Source: Heliopora coerulea (Eukaryota; Cnidaria; Anthozoa; Scleralcyonacea; Helioporidae). From it: a DNA stretch of 64,000 nucleotides. The translations under genes and the position numbers were made by a program. Location: the NCBI GenBank assembly GCA_030142905.1, contig JASJOG010000024.1, forward strand, positions 2,434,001 to 2,498,000, given 5' to 3'. Below are positions 53,711 to 64,000 of the stretch, in pieces (the stretch's first letter is position 1; each line of letters starts with the position of its first letter). The notes beneath the pieces were generated by a model, which searched no databases, was not told the DNA's origin, and saw only the letters and a program-made list of their open reading frames with translations.

Positions 53711-56700
53711 AGTAAAACAAAAACCATATTGTCTGGATCTGATACCAAATTAGATGAGGCTAATTCAGATATCCTTGATTTTATTGATATTTGGATATCA
53801 GAAGGATCTGGATGGACAATAGAAAGGATAGAAAAACACTTTCTTAATTTTGTTAAATACCAAGCATTAAAGGGCAGCAGTTATATAGAACTTCCAAAAG
53901 AATTACAACATCCTAGAAAAGGTCTTATTAATATCCAAAATAAAGACAATGAATGTTTTAGATGGTGTCATATTAAATATTTAAATCCACAGAAGCAAAA
54001 TCCGCAAAGAATAAAAGGTACTGACAAAGAATTTATCAATAAATTAGATTATAATAATGTGGAATTCCCTGTAATGTTAAAAGACATTCCAAAAGTGGAA
54101 AAACAAAATAATATAAATATAGATGTATTTGGTTGGAAGAACAGCTCAGTTTTTCCAATTTATATATCAAAAGAAAAGCATAAGGAAGCTATGAATTTAC
54201 TGTTTTATAAGAATCATTATGTTTTAATAAACAACTTTAACAGATTCACGTGTAATTATACAAAACACAAAGATAAAAAACACTTTTGTACGTATTGCCT
54301 GCAATGTTTTAGCAGTGCAGATATTCTTGAAAAACATAAGAACTGTATAATTGTAAATGGTAAGCAAGCAATAGATATGCCAAAAGAAGGAGAAAAGGTT
54401 CAATTTAAAAACTATCATAAGAAATTAGAAGTACCTTTTGTTATTTATGCAGACTTTGAAGCAATTGTAGAGAAAATACATGGGGTTAAAAATAATTCAG
54501 GCAGCTCATATACTGATGCATATCAAAAACATAAAGATTGCAGTTATGCTTATAAAGTAGTATGTTGTTATGATGATCAATACAGTAAACCAATAGAATT
54601 ATACAGAGGACATAATGTAGTTTATAAATTCCTGGAAAAGATGTCAGAAGAAGAAAAACTGTGCCTGGAAACATTGAAAAAGCATTTTAACAAGACGTTA
54701 GAAATAACAGCAGCTGAAGAAAAGAAATTTAAAAAAGCAAATAAATGTCATATTTGTGGTATTAAATACAAATTATGCGATGTTAGAGTTAGAGATCATA
54801 GCCATATCACTGGTAAATACAGAGGTTCTGTGCATCAGAAATGTAATATAAATTATAAATTAACAGAGAAAATACCAGTAATATTCCATAATTTACATGG
54901 ATATGATAGTCATTTTATAATGCAAGAAATTGGCAGCATAGCTCGTAAATTTAAAAGGAAAATAAATGTTATACCAAATAACATGGAAAGATACATGTCT
55001 TTCATTTTAGGAAACCATCTTATATTCCTGGATAGTTTTCAATTTATGTCAAGAAGTTTAGATTACCTTGCAGGTTGTTTGCCTGAAGAAGCATTTAAAT
55101 ATACAAAAGAAGCATTCCTAATAGAAGAACAGTTTAATCTTATGAAGCAGAAAGGTGTTTATCAATATGATTATGTGGACAGTTTCCATAGATTTGAAGA
55201 AACAGAATTACCAAAGAGAGAACAACTCTATAGTATATTGAATGACGAACATATTACAGATGAAGCATATAACATGCTCAAAATGTCTGCAGTACTTTCA
55301 ATATACAGAACTTAGGAGAATACCATGATTTACACCTTAAAACTGATATTCTTTTATTAGCAGATGTATTTGAGAACTTTAGAAAAACCTGTATGCAGTA
55401 CTATAAATGAGATCCATGTCATTACTTCACTTCTCCTGGTCTTGCTTGGGATGCAATGTTAAAAATGACTGGAATAAGATTAGAATTACTTACAGACGTT
55501 GATATGTTTCAATTTATTGAAAGAGGAATGAGAGGAGGAATATCCTACATAGCAAATAGATATGGATCCGCAAATAATAAATATTTGAAGAACTTTAAAA
55601 AGAATAAAAATAGTAAATACATAATGTATCTAGATGCTAATAATTTATATGGATGGGCAATGAGCCAATCCTTACCTACTAGCAGATTTAAATGGAAAGA
55701 TCCAAATGAAGTACAGTTGAATAAATACACAGAAGACTCAGAAAAAGGACTGTTATTAGAAGTAGATCTGGAATATCCAAAGGAATTACATGACCTACAT
55801 AATGACTATCCATTAGCACCAGAAAAGAAAGCTATAAAGAAAGACAAATTATCTAAATATTGCAAAATGATAGAGAAGAAATATAAAACATCTGTAGGGC
55901 TTGTAAGTAAATTAATAACCACATTAGATGACAAGAAAAAGTATGTTATACATTACAGAAATTTGCAATTATATTTATCCTTAGGAATGAAATTGAAAAA
56001 GATCCACAGAGTATTAGAATTTGACCAATCAAAATAGTTGAAAGAATACAATGATTTCAACACACAAAAGAGAACAAATGCTAAGAATGCATTTGAGAAG
56101 GACTTTTTCAAGCTGATGAATAATGCTGTTTATGGAAAAATTATGGAAAACTTAAGGAAACGTGTAGATATCCGATTAATTACAGATAAAAAGATATTAA
56201 TAAAGATAGTATCAAAACCAACTTATGTAAGTAGTAAAGTATTTAATGAAAACCTTGTTGCTGTCCATAAGATAAAAGAAGTATTAACATTAAATAGGCC
56301 CGCTTATGTTGGAATGTGTATACTGGAACTCTCAAAGAATCTTATGTATGATTTCCATTATAACACAATAATGAAAATGTATGGGCCTGAAAATACAAAA
56401 ATTATTATTCACAGATACAGACAGCTTAATGTATGAAATAAAAGCAGAAGATGTATATGATGATATTTATAAGAAGAAAGACTTATTTGACAACAGTGAC
56501 TACTCTATTGACTCTCCTTTTTACTTTAAAGAGAACAAAAAAGTAATAGGAAAAATGAAATATGAAGCAGCAGGTATTCCAATAGTAGAATTTATATGGC
56601 TGTGAAGTAAAATGTATAGTTATATGAAAGACAATGAAAAGGTCGGTAAAACCGCGAAAGATATAAGAAAAATATAATAAAAAAAGACATTACGCATAAA

Positions 56701-56959
56701 CACTATAAAGATACATTGTTTGAGAAAAAACAAATGCATCATAAGATGAAAACTATTAGAAGTAATTTACATGAGTTAAGCAGTTATGAGATAAATAAGA
56801 TCTCACTGTCATGTTTTGATGATAAACGTTATATCCTTGCGGATGGCGTTAGTAGCTATGCGTATGGTCATTACAAAATACTCAAATATTAAATATCATG
56901 TAATTTATATACCGGAAGAAAGCGAATATGAATTAAAATAATATATTTATTATTATATA

Positions 56960-57238
56960 ATGTCTGAAATATTTACTAAAAATATAATAAATTTATCCGA
57001 AAAATTAAAAAAAGTAAAAACATTTCAAGAATATAAAGAAGTAAAAGATGAAATACTTGGTGATATTAAATTACCAGATCTTTTAAATTATATTGCGTTA
57101 ATCATGCAGATGATGTCATTTAAAATTGAAGATGAAGATGAAGATGAAGATGAAACTGAAAGTTCTTCTGATGATAACCAAGAAATATTTCTATCAACTG
57201 GAATAACAGAAAGTGATAATAGTAGTTCACTTCAATGA
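56960..57238 (+). CDS. Maverick small acidic protein
   Basis: 92 codons starting right after TTATATA. The N-terminal part is lysine-rich and helical (NIINLSEKLKKVKTFQEYKE). The C-terminal part has an acidic run (EDEDEDEDETESSSDD). Open and without a recognised domain. It is the last gene before the right terminal repeat. Confidence 0.45.
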   Translation: MSEIFTKNIINLSEKLKKVKTFQEYKEVKDEILGDIKLPDLLNYIALIMQMMSFKIEDEDEDEDETESSSDDNQEIFLSTGITESDNSSSLQ

Positions 57239-57264
57239 AATTAAATATGCAATCTACTGTCTAA

Positions 57265-57452
57265 GAGTGGTATAGTACATGGGGAAGGACCATTACATGG
57301 AGATTAGGTGGTCTTGAGACTTTAACAAAAACTATGGCATTTTTAAAAAAATAGAATTAAACACTATAAAAATAGGTGAAATCCATGAGGGGGGTACATG
57401 GATTTCACACCTAATAACTAAGTGTGCTAATACCCCCATGTACTATACTACT
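57265..57452. repeat. Maverick right terminal inverted repeat
   Basis: Complement of the left repeat. It ends ...CCCCCATGTACTATACTACT, then TAAAAT. The outer two or three bases differ from the left end (agtagtatag against tgtactatag). Confidence 0.9.
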
Positions 57453-57594
57453 TAAAATCTCGCTTAAAACTACCTCCAAAATGCTAGAAATAGCATTTCA
57501 CATACTTAAGGATTCAAAATTTCCCGGGGGAGCATGCCCGCGGACCCCCTCTTTACACCCCCCGTTTCTAAAATTCTGGATTCGCTCCTGTGCA
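57453..57594. mobile_element. hAT-like repeat, copy 2, right part
   Basis: It continues the sequence broken at 39683: aaaatctcgcttaaaactac and ctccaaaatgctagaaatag match the complement of 10305-10255. gggggagcatgcccgcggac and an end reading ctggattcgctcctg follow. It shows the Maverick target was an existing repeat. Confidence 0.8.
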
Positions 57595-59100
57595 GTAAAT
57601 GCTTTATCCGATCTAAAACACTCAGCTATCGCCACGTATTAAATCCGATAAAGTACTTCTGCTCGGTTTTCAAATATTACAAGTATACCTTTTTTTCATG
57701 CAGACCTCAGCCTTTGTGGCTCAGTTCGCACAAAAACTTAAGTCAAATACTTTCCTGTGCAGACCTTACACTAGGTTGATAAACAACATGTGCGTAGGAG
57801 AGGTGGGTTCGAGGGGTTCGAATGAACCCACTTTGGGGGTCACTAATGTCGAATAGAAAGAGAAGTGTTGATTAAGGAAGCATGTAATCCTAACGACGTC
57901 CATAACCTACACGTTTATTTCAAGATTGCAGCCACTCTTCCTCATGAGAATTTGCTAGTGCGAGAGTTCAATCAGCACAATGACACAGAAGGCTGAACAA
58001 TTAAACGAGATGCACCATGAGTGAAAGTGGGTCCTCCTTGTTGGATTTATCAAATACGATATGCCAGTAGATTTTTAAGAGATTGTCGACTTATTTGGAG
58101 GCCCTCGCCCCAGGACTCTGGAACGGTCAAATTTGCCCGCTGTACAAATAGGTGTTGTGTGCATGAAGACATTCTCTTCATCTCTTTGTATATTTAGTTC
58201 ATGTAATATATTCCCTTAACAAAAGTTCGATTTTTCTTAAAGAAAGTTTGCCAAGACGAACACTCCTTCTTAAATCCCAGCTACGTGCCCGAGCAATCAT
58301 TACGGTAAGGTCCATTTACACGATACAATTGGCGTATACGATTGTTTATCCTGGGGTATATGAAATTGTGTGGAATACACAATTCCTGCTTGGATACATT
58401 AGAACGAACAATCGTATGCAACATACATATCGTGTAAATGGGTGCCAAATGTTCAAATCAGTATCCCTAGGCCCCTGCGAATAAGTGCTCCTTTAAGCTA
58501 GGTTCTTATATAATCACAGCAATCGTGCGATAGTCCCTCGACAGAAGAATTTTTGGTCGTACAATTATCGTACGATTGTGGGAACAGTAGTTGCAGCGAT
58601 CGTAGTAATCGTGGTAGTTGTATTTACCACTGTACGGAAACCATAATTGTACGTTAATCGTACGAGCGTAAACTCTTACATCGTGCGACAGTCACAATCT
58701 TTAAGATTATACGTGAACCAGGCTTTAAACAAGCAATGCATGCCCCTGCTCAAATAAGCGCCCCAGGGGAGCTTTTAAGTTTCAATGCGGGGCCATAACA
58801 AAGGCAGGAGTCGGATACCTAGCCTCTAATAATTTCACGAGACTATATTTTTCAATTGGAGTACAAACAACTGAACATTAGGTCTCAATTAAATAGTTGT
58901 TCTTTTCAATAACTGCTGAAGTTAAATAGTTGCTTGTTTTTTTTTCGGAGTATTTACAGCCTCTTTCAAGCATCTGGTGCCCTTTATATTGTTGCAACCT
59001 TGTTTAGTTGTAAATATATTCATCAAAGGACATTGCGACAGACTCGGAATTGACGAGGCATCACCTGACGTCGTTGGTAGTGAAATTTCGGACATAGATA
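57595..59100. other. Intergenic stretch with small MITEs
   Basis: Two inverted-repeat units are visible. One is about 58308-58446 (ggtccatttacacgat against ggcacccatttacacgat). The other is about 58496-58725 (agctaggttcttatataatc against the complement agcctggttcacgtataatc), with TTTA-like flanks. No gene is recognised. Confidence 0.5.
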
Positions 59101-59244
59101 TAGACCCCTTGCACTTATTCGTTTGCTGGGGGAAATATGCTTATAGACACTAGAATTTTCATCGATTATTCGCTCTGTTGAACATCGGAACTTTGAAGTT
59201 GTACTCCAGATTGACCGTATTGACGTCATTGTGCAAGGGGTCTA
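59101..59244. mobile_element. Small MITE with TA-type ends
   Basis: A 144-bp unit has perfect 14-bp inverted ends tagaccccttgcac. If TA is the target duplication it would be a mariner-like MITE. No ORF. Confidence 0.5.
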
Positions 59245-59948
59245 TTGATGTAGAATAAGATCATTATTTAGGATTAAAACTGTTCATTCTTCCTTAAATA
59301 CCGCTATTTGTGCCAATGTTATTTTGATTTAATTGATTATACTATGGAAATGAACTATATTGAAATTGTTTTGCGTTATTGTTAAATGTGCATGCTAACG
59401 TTACTGTCGAGACAAAATGCTGTTCTTTCAAAGAAGTGCCCCTGTCTTAATTCGCCCCTTCCAGTTTAGCACCCTCCGATAAGTGAAATAAGTATTAAGC
59501 GTCCTGGGCCTGATTCTAACATTTACGAAAAAGGAAAATATTGATGCATCTCCGTTAAGAGCCTCTTGTGTTTGTTATTTATCAGAATTATTTTAAAAAG
59601 TATACTCCAAGTCTTTATTTCTAATTATTTCATGATATGATGCGTCTTCTAACAAAAGGATTTCATTTGGGAAAACATGTTTTTGACATGTGAATGTATA
59701 AACATTGGACTGAAATAAAATGGTTGATTGGCATTTAACAAAAGGTCAATGTATTTGCTAAAAGGATTTTGCAAGTAGTAATTTTTAATATCAATGCAGT
59801 TTTTTGACTGGAGGGCGTCTTACAAATGATCAGAGTTATTTGTATTTGGTCAAGTCGCAAGTAAGGAGGCTATGAATTAAAAAGTTTATCACGTCATGTT
59901 TTCGGACCAAAATATTCGCTCTGAATTTCATTGAAATGAAAGAACTTT

Positions 59949-60179
59949 TTGCTGATATTGCAAACGACGAATCAATTAAAGAAGGGAAAAGATGACAATT
60001 TGTCTATAAATATTTTCAAAGATGAGAGAAACATTTCGTTTGTGACGGACGAAGAGCTGGAGAAATGGAAGGCGTTGAGGATTACTGCAAATACTAAGAT
60101 CATGTCTGCTTGGGGAGTTCGTTGTTGGGCTGAATTGACAGGCGTATGTAATGTGAAATCTAAATCCGTTAAAGAATAG
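59949..60179 (+). pseudogene. Possible tyrosine-recombinase N-terminal relic
   Basis: The segment ISFVTDEELEKWKALRITAN followed by TKIMSAWGVRCWAEL resembles the core-binding domain start of Crypton/KIAA1958-like tyrosine recombinases. A stop at about 59994 separates it from the upstream in-frame-like segment ELFADIANDESIKE. The similarity is short and weak. Confidence 0.3.
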
Positions 60180-60974
60180 TTTACCGATCGATATGGGAAG
60201 AAGCGCTTTCAGTGAGATTAAGAAATCTTATCAAACTTATAATATTAAGAGGGAATTCCCGTTGTTTTTGAGAAGTGTACATTTTTCGTTTCGAAGGATT
60301 TTCACGTATTTTCAGAAGGAAAATGTCGAAGTTGTTAGAGTTGGTGTATGTAACGTTAAAATCTTAAATTGTGTGCAGAGGAATTATACATTTAGTCAAA
60401 GTGAGTTTAGTAAATCAAATAAGGTTTTGAATTATAAATTCAAAGAATGTATATGATTTCCTAGGGATGTATACATATACATCCCTGGGAAGCTCAGCAT
60501 ACATCCCTTGATATTATAATACAACATTATACTTAATTCATCAGCCCCACTGTTCCCTGCTGAATATCAAATTCCCTCCCAGGGCTATCAGTCGCTCGAT
60601 TGTTTAACGAGTATGTAAGCTAAATAAAGGATCATGAATAGCAAAGAAAATGCGATCAATCATGAAATAAGTTAGTTAAAGCCCGATAACGTCGGCTTTA
60701 CGCCTGATACAGCCCTTGGGATGTATCTGGCGTAAAGCCTCCGTTCTAGGGCTTTAACTCTTACTTACAGACCTACTACACCCATTTTCAATTGTTTCCA
60801 GTCGGTTTTGGTATTTTATTCAAGACCTCACACGAAAAGTTGGTGGCGACATTGATTATCTACAGGGGAGATTGGGGCTGACTATTTCCACATTACACGT
60901 CTTGAATTAGAAATTCAAGACCCAGCTGCAGTATAGGTCTTGAATTTGTTAATTCACGATCCTTGAAAGTAAGT

Positions 60975-62578
60975 ATTGAAAAGCTTAATAAAGTAAATGG
61001 TTTGAACCCGGAAGAATTGGTACATGTAAGTGATAGTATATCGTCCCGGTTGCTATAGTCTTGAGAAAGACTGTTGGTGACTGACGTTTCGACAGCCTCA
61101 GCAGCGGTCATCTTCAGAGCCAAAAAGAGGAATAGTAATAACTACAAGCTAGTATCTTTTGATGTGAAATCTCTGTTTACCAGTATTCCAGTTCAACTGG
61201 CACTAGAGTGCACTGAAACCGCCATCAAACGATCCACCGACGAACTTCCTCTACCAACAGAAGACATTATGCAACTAGTGACACACTGTCTCACGTCCAC
61301 ATACTTTCAGTTCAACGACAAACATTACCAATAGCTAAACAGAACTGCCATGGGGTCACCAGTTTCTGTTGTGGTTGCTGAAATTGCGATACAATCCATT
61401 GAGGAACAAGCCCTTGCCACCTACCGACTAACGTTACCTTTTTGGTTTCGCTACGTTGACGATTCTATTACTGCTCTACATGACGACGACATTGACCAAT
61501 TTCGCAACCATCTTAACTCACAGAACCGCGACATACAATTTACTAAGGATATCGAAGAGAAAGGAACACTTCCTTTCCTAGACTGCTTGGTAAAACGTGA
61601 CAATGACTAATTACGGACTAACGTTTATAGAAAAACCACCCACACTGACAGATTACTGGACGAATCATCCTACAACCCTACTTCACACAAAACCACTACC
61701 ATCAAGACGTTGACTAGACGTGCACAACTTATCTGTGATTCACCAGACGCTTTACGCAACGAGAACGAGTACCTACAACACGTGTTCCGTAAGAACAACT
61801 ACAACTCTGACTTCATCAAACTCAACCGGCACCTACAAAGACTACGAAATAAACGAAACCAGCAACCCGACCACTACAACAGCTACGATACCTTACGTCA
61901 GAGGTACGTCTGAGATCATCTCGCGTATCTTACGGCCTTACAACATCCGTGTTGCACACAGACCGATTACAACTTTACGAGATCTACTCACTAACCTTAA
62001 GGACAAAGAACACCCACGCGACAGACAAGGTGCGATCTACAAAATCAAATGTGCCGACTACCGGGCGACATATATTGGTGAAACTGGCAGGAACTTGAAC
62101 ACTAGGCTAACTGAACACCACCGAGCAACTAAGAAAAGGGATAGAACTAACCACATTGCCGAACACCACCGACAAACCAAACACAACATTGACTGGGACT
62201 CGGCATCATGCATGACGTACAGCACAAACTACAAACAACGGCTAACACTGGAAAGTTGGTTTACCATCTTGGAACCAGAACCACTAAACCCATCACAACA
62301 ATTACCAGCACCTTACAAAAGTACTTATTCAAAACTTAAACGGCTAGACAATACACCAACTCTAACAATGGCAATGGCGCACACCCACAAACTGCAACCT
62401 CCTACACGCATGACGTAATGAACCAGTTATATAAATAGGCTGACTGTTCCTGACTATTCCTCTTTTTGACTCTGAAGATGACCACCGCTGAGGCCGTCGA
62501 AACGTCAGTCACCAACAGTCTTTCTCAAGACTATAGTAACCTGGCCTTTTCTTTTCAGTAACATGAATTGAAAAGCTT
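60975..62578 (+). mobile_element. Penelope-like element, 5'-truncated
   Basis: The 1,580-bp insertion (60987-62566) is flanked by 12-bp duplications ATTGAAAAGCTT (60975-60986, 62567-62578). Near both edges are inverted arms: tgactgacgtttcgacagcc at 61077 is mirrored by ggccgtcgaaacgtcagtca near 62490, and the arms extend through caagactatag. Between them is a broken reverse transcriptase and a GIY-YIG endonuclease. Confidence 0.88.
61134..62418 (+). pseudogene. Penelope-like reverse transcriptase plus GIY-YIG endonuclease
   Basis: The frame opens in the palm domain (KLVSFDVKSLFTSIPV) and has the catalytic RYVDDS near 61460. A TAG (61332) and a TAA (61608) interrupt it without changing frame. 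A frame change near 61895 leads to the endonuclease: YKIKCADYRATYIGETGRNL, NTRLTEHHRAT and IAEHHRQTKHNIDWDSA, ending at 62418. The fingers and the N-terminal part of the reverse transcriptase are absent, as usual for 5'-truncated copies. Confidence 0.85.
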
Positions 62579-62884
62579 GTCACAAAGTTTACTCAATGGT
62601 TGAAGTTTACTCAACAAAATATGCTGCTTTGTACGTTTTATAATTCACAACAAATTTCAAACTGATATTTATTGGGGCTTTTTTGGAGATCTCTTGCTGC
62701 TGATTTCCGCCCCAACTTTTTCCCTCTTTTAAAGAAGCGTCTTCTTCGTCTTCTTTTTTTTTAACTTTTTTTGTCATTTTGGAATCATACAATATGTCAG
62801 ATACTTGAATCTCCTGTTCACTTGAAGTCCGTTTGTAAGCTCGTACAGCATTGCTTCGATGGCCTACGTATTGAAATTGAATAG

Positions 62885-63540
62885 CATTTTAGTACAGATT
62901 TGAATTTGAAATGCCAAAACAAGTTTTGAAAGGAACTGCATGTATCCTCACCAGTTTTTCACAGATGAGTTTCTCATCAATTCCTATATCATACATTCGT
63001 ATCGCAGCTGTAGCTCGGAGCGAGTGATTGGTTCTATACCCAGAAATTCCAGCCTGTTCACACAGTCTTTTCACGGTCGAAGCCTACTTATTGCGCGAAA
63101 AGTGCCACTCGAAGCACTTTCTTTCATCATAGTATCCAACATATCTCTTAAATACACAAGCTTATCGTCATTGAATAGTCTTACTTGCTTTCCTTTTCCT
63201 TTCAAAAAATGTTGAATTGAAGTAACTATTCCATAAAGAGTGTTTGGCAGATATTTATTTTCATTGATTTCTCTTACCTCGCAAACAAATAGTGCCAATG
63301 TGCGATTTAGTTCCTCGTCCGACATAACTTCCAAGCAATTTTGTATTGTACCGGTTTGGTAAAACGACTCTCCGTTACTTCTTTGCTTTCGTCTTTCGCA
63401 GTATCCAATACGTCTAGATCTGGATTTGGTAGGATGCCGAACAATTCTTCACTGGTGGAGTCATCACTGAAGTTATTCTCTTGCCAATGGCAACCTGATT
63501 GAGCAATGTATATTTCCGAGTCAGAGTCTCCTGACTCCAT
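62885..63540 (-). pseudogene. Crypton/KIAA1958-like tyrosine recombinase relic
   Basis: From 63540 downward: an acidic N-terminal piece ending ESRFTKPVQ, then in another frame SDEELNRTLALFVCEVREIN and LYGIVTSIQHFLKGKGK (core-binding domain). After loss of the central region comes AGISGYRTNHSLRATAAIRM with the HxxR motif and YDIGIDEKLI of the catalytic domain. The internal deletion and frame changes rule out activity. Confidence 0.65.
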
Positions 63541-63880
63541 CGCTTAACCATCAAATGAAGAACTCTCGATATTCAGTTGAGTTATCACTGCCAGACAATG
63601 CATGTACATCTGAATCTCATAAATAATTTGCACACATAACACTCATACAAATACAGAGAGCATAATTTTCTAACCAGACAAAACGTACATTCTATTAAAT
63701 GCTTCCTTCAGCAATCTAATCCCAAACGCTATCCCAAGCATCCTCAAAACAAAAAGATAAGCGCGATTAAACGTTCACGTAACGCTCTAATCTCTTCCTT
63801 CAAATTTACCAAAACAAGGACCATTGCTTAACCCGTATTACTTTCTCATAGACAACAAAAATAAAGTACTCCAAAACCTC

Positions 63881-63971
63881 TTAACCCTTTGCCTGTCCAG
63901 CCTTTTTTTGATGTTATTGCTCACCGTGCAGTGTGTGTCATATGTGATGCACGGGACAGGCAAAGGGTTAA
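63881..63971. mobile_element. piggyBac-type MITE
   Basis: An 83-bp unit (63885-63967) has perfect 14-bp inverted ends CCCTTTGCCTGTCC between TTAA duplications (63881-63884, 63968-63971). The shape matches the larger TTAA element at 12851 but the interior differs. No coding content. Confidence 0.85.
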
Positions 63972-64000
63972 AAACAATTGAAAATGTGCGTGGTAGGCCT

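Larger units (their letters stand above)
51845..56892 (+). pseudogene. Maverick protein-primed DNA polymerase B, disrupted
   Basis: Domain order is N-terminal region, C2H2 finger (CTYCLQCFSSADILEKH), exonuclease I (FVIYADFEAI, near 54440), an HNH/endonuclease VII-like finger (CHICGIKYKLC, HITGKYRGSVHQKCN), exo II (FHNLHGYDSHF), exo III ([13 protein letters not shown]), motif A (YLDANNLYGW, near 55630), motif B (FFKLMNNAVYGK) and motif C (LLFTDTDS, near 56415). The C-terminus ends KRYILADG to GHYKILKY. Lesions: a Penelope-like insertion (52523-53697), frame changes near 55300, 56400 and 56660, and stops at 55408, 56035 and 56603. The enzyme would copy the element using a terminal protein primer. 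Confidence 0.92.
39684..57452. mobile_element. Maverick/Polinton, full length, decaying
   Basis: The 17,769-bp element has terminal inverted repeats of about 188 bp, a 6-bp target duplication TAAAAT (39678-39683 and 57453-57458) and the Polinton core set. That set is a protein-primed DNA polymerase B, a retroviral-type integrase, an A32-like ATPase and putative capsid proteins. Genes left of 45426 point left and those right of 45452 mostly point right, from a 25-bp divergent centre. No adenain-like protease was recognised. Most core genes carry stops or frameshifts, while several small genes are open. Polintons are virus-like DNA transposons that can encode virions. Confidence 0.95.

Overview
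The window is a piece of animal nuclear genome. It has GT-AG introns, an AT-rich background and a very dense layer of transposable elements. Two conserved metazoan genes, both on the minus strand, anchor the region. The first is a dystroglycan gene (coding exons between 12261 and 162). The second is a class II glycerate kinase gene (three exons between 31004 and 24834; its first exon is not recognised). The mix of element types (Maverick/Polinton, Penelope-like, hAT, piggyBac MITEs, a Crypton-like tyrosine recombinase relic) suggests a cnidarian, probably an anthozoan such as a coral or anemone. Species cannot be fixed from the sequence alone.

Layout. 1-12.3 kb: dystroglycan, with four coding exons whose splice phases agree (0, 1, 1). 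They predict about 2,172 residues, far longer than the vertebrate protein of roughly 900, because of a mucin-like stretch of about 1,500 residues. Intron 1 holds a hAT-derived repeat and a small palindromic Penelope-like element. Intron 2 holds a 170-bp copy of part of exon 2. 12.3-21.6 kb: no recognised gene. This part holds MITEs, a long foldback element, hAT-like elements and a tRNA-derived repeat. 21.6-24.7 kb: a nearly intact hAT transposon with an 8-bp target duplication. 24.8-31.0 kb: glycerate kinase. 31.7-36.4 kb: a decayed second hAT with another hAT element nested inside it. 36.4-39.3 kb: mostly unexplained, with a piggyBac-type MITE and one possible orphan exon.

39684-57452 is a full-length, decaying Maverick/Polinton of about 17.8 kb. 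It has terminal inverted repeats of about 188 bp and a 6-bp target duplication (TAAAAT), and it lies inside an older hAT-derived repeat. Leftward genes include a putative capsid protein, a packaging-type ATPase, a retroviral-type integrase with chromodomain and a penton-like protein. Rightward genes include a fibre-like lectin, small membrane proteins, a BRO-N/nuclease protein, a zinc-ribbon protein and a protein-primed family B DNA polymerase. A 294-bp hAT MITE interrupts the penton-like gene and a 1.2-kb Penelope-like insertion interrupts the polymerase gene. Many genes carry nonsense codons or frameshifts, so the copy is probably dead.

57.5-64 kb: MITEs, a 5'-truncated Penelope-like element with reverse transcriptase and GIY-YIG domains (60987-62566), a tyrosine-recombinase relic and a piggyBac MITE.

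The least expected structure is a short palindrome, CAGCTNAGCTG. It occurs at least eleven times exactly, often as pairs 12 bp apart, across the central 7 kb of the Maverick, mostly inside genes and in frames that avoid stop codons. Next come a BRO-N plus PD-(D/E)XK nuclease protein, and an AT-rich motif that abuts nearly every Maverick start codon.
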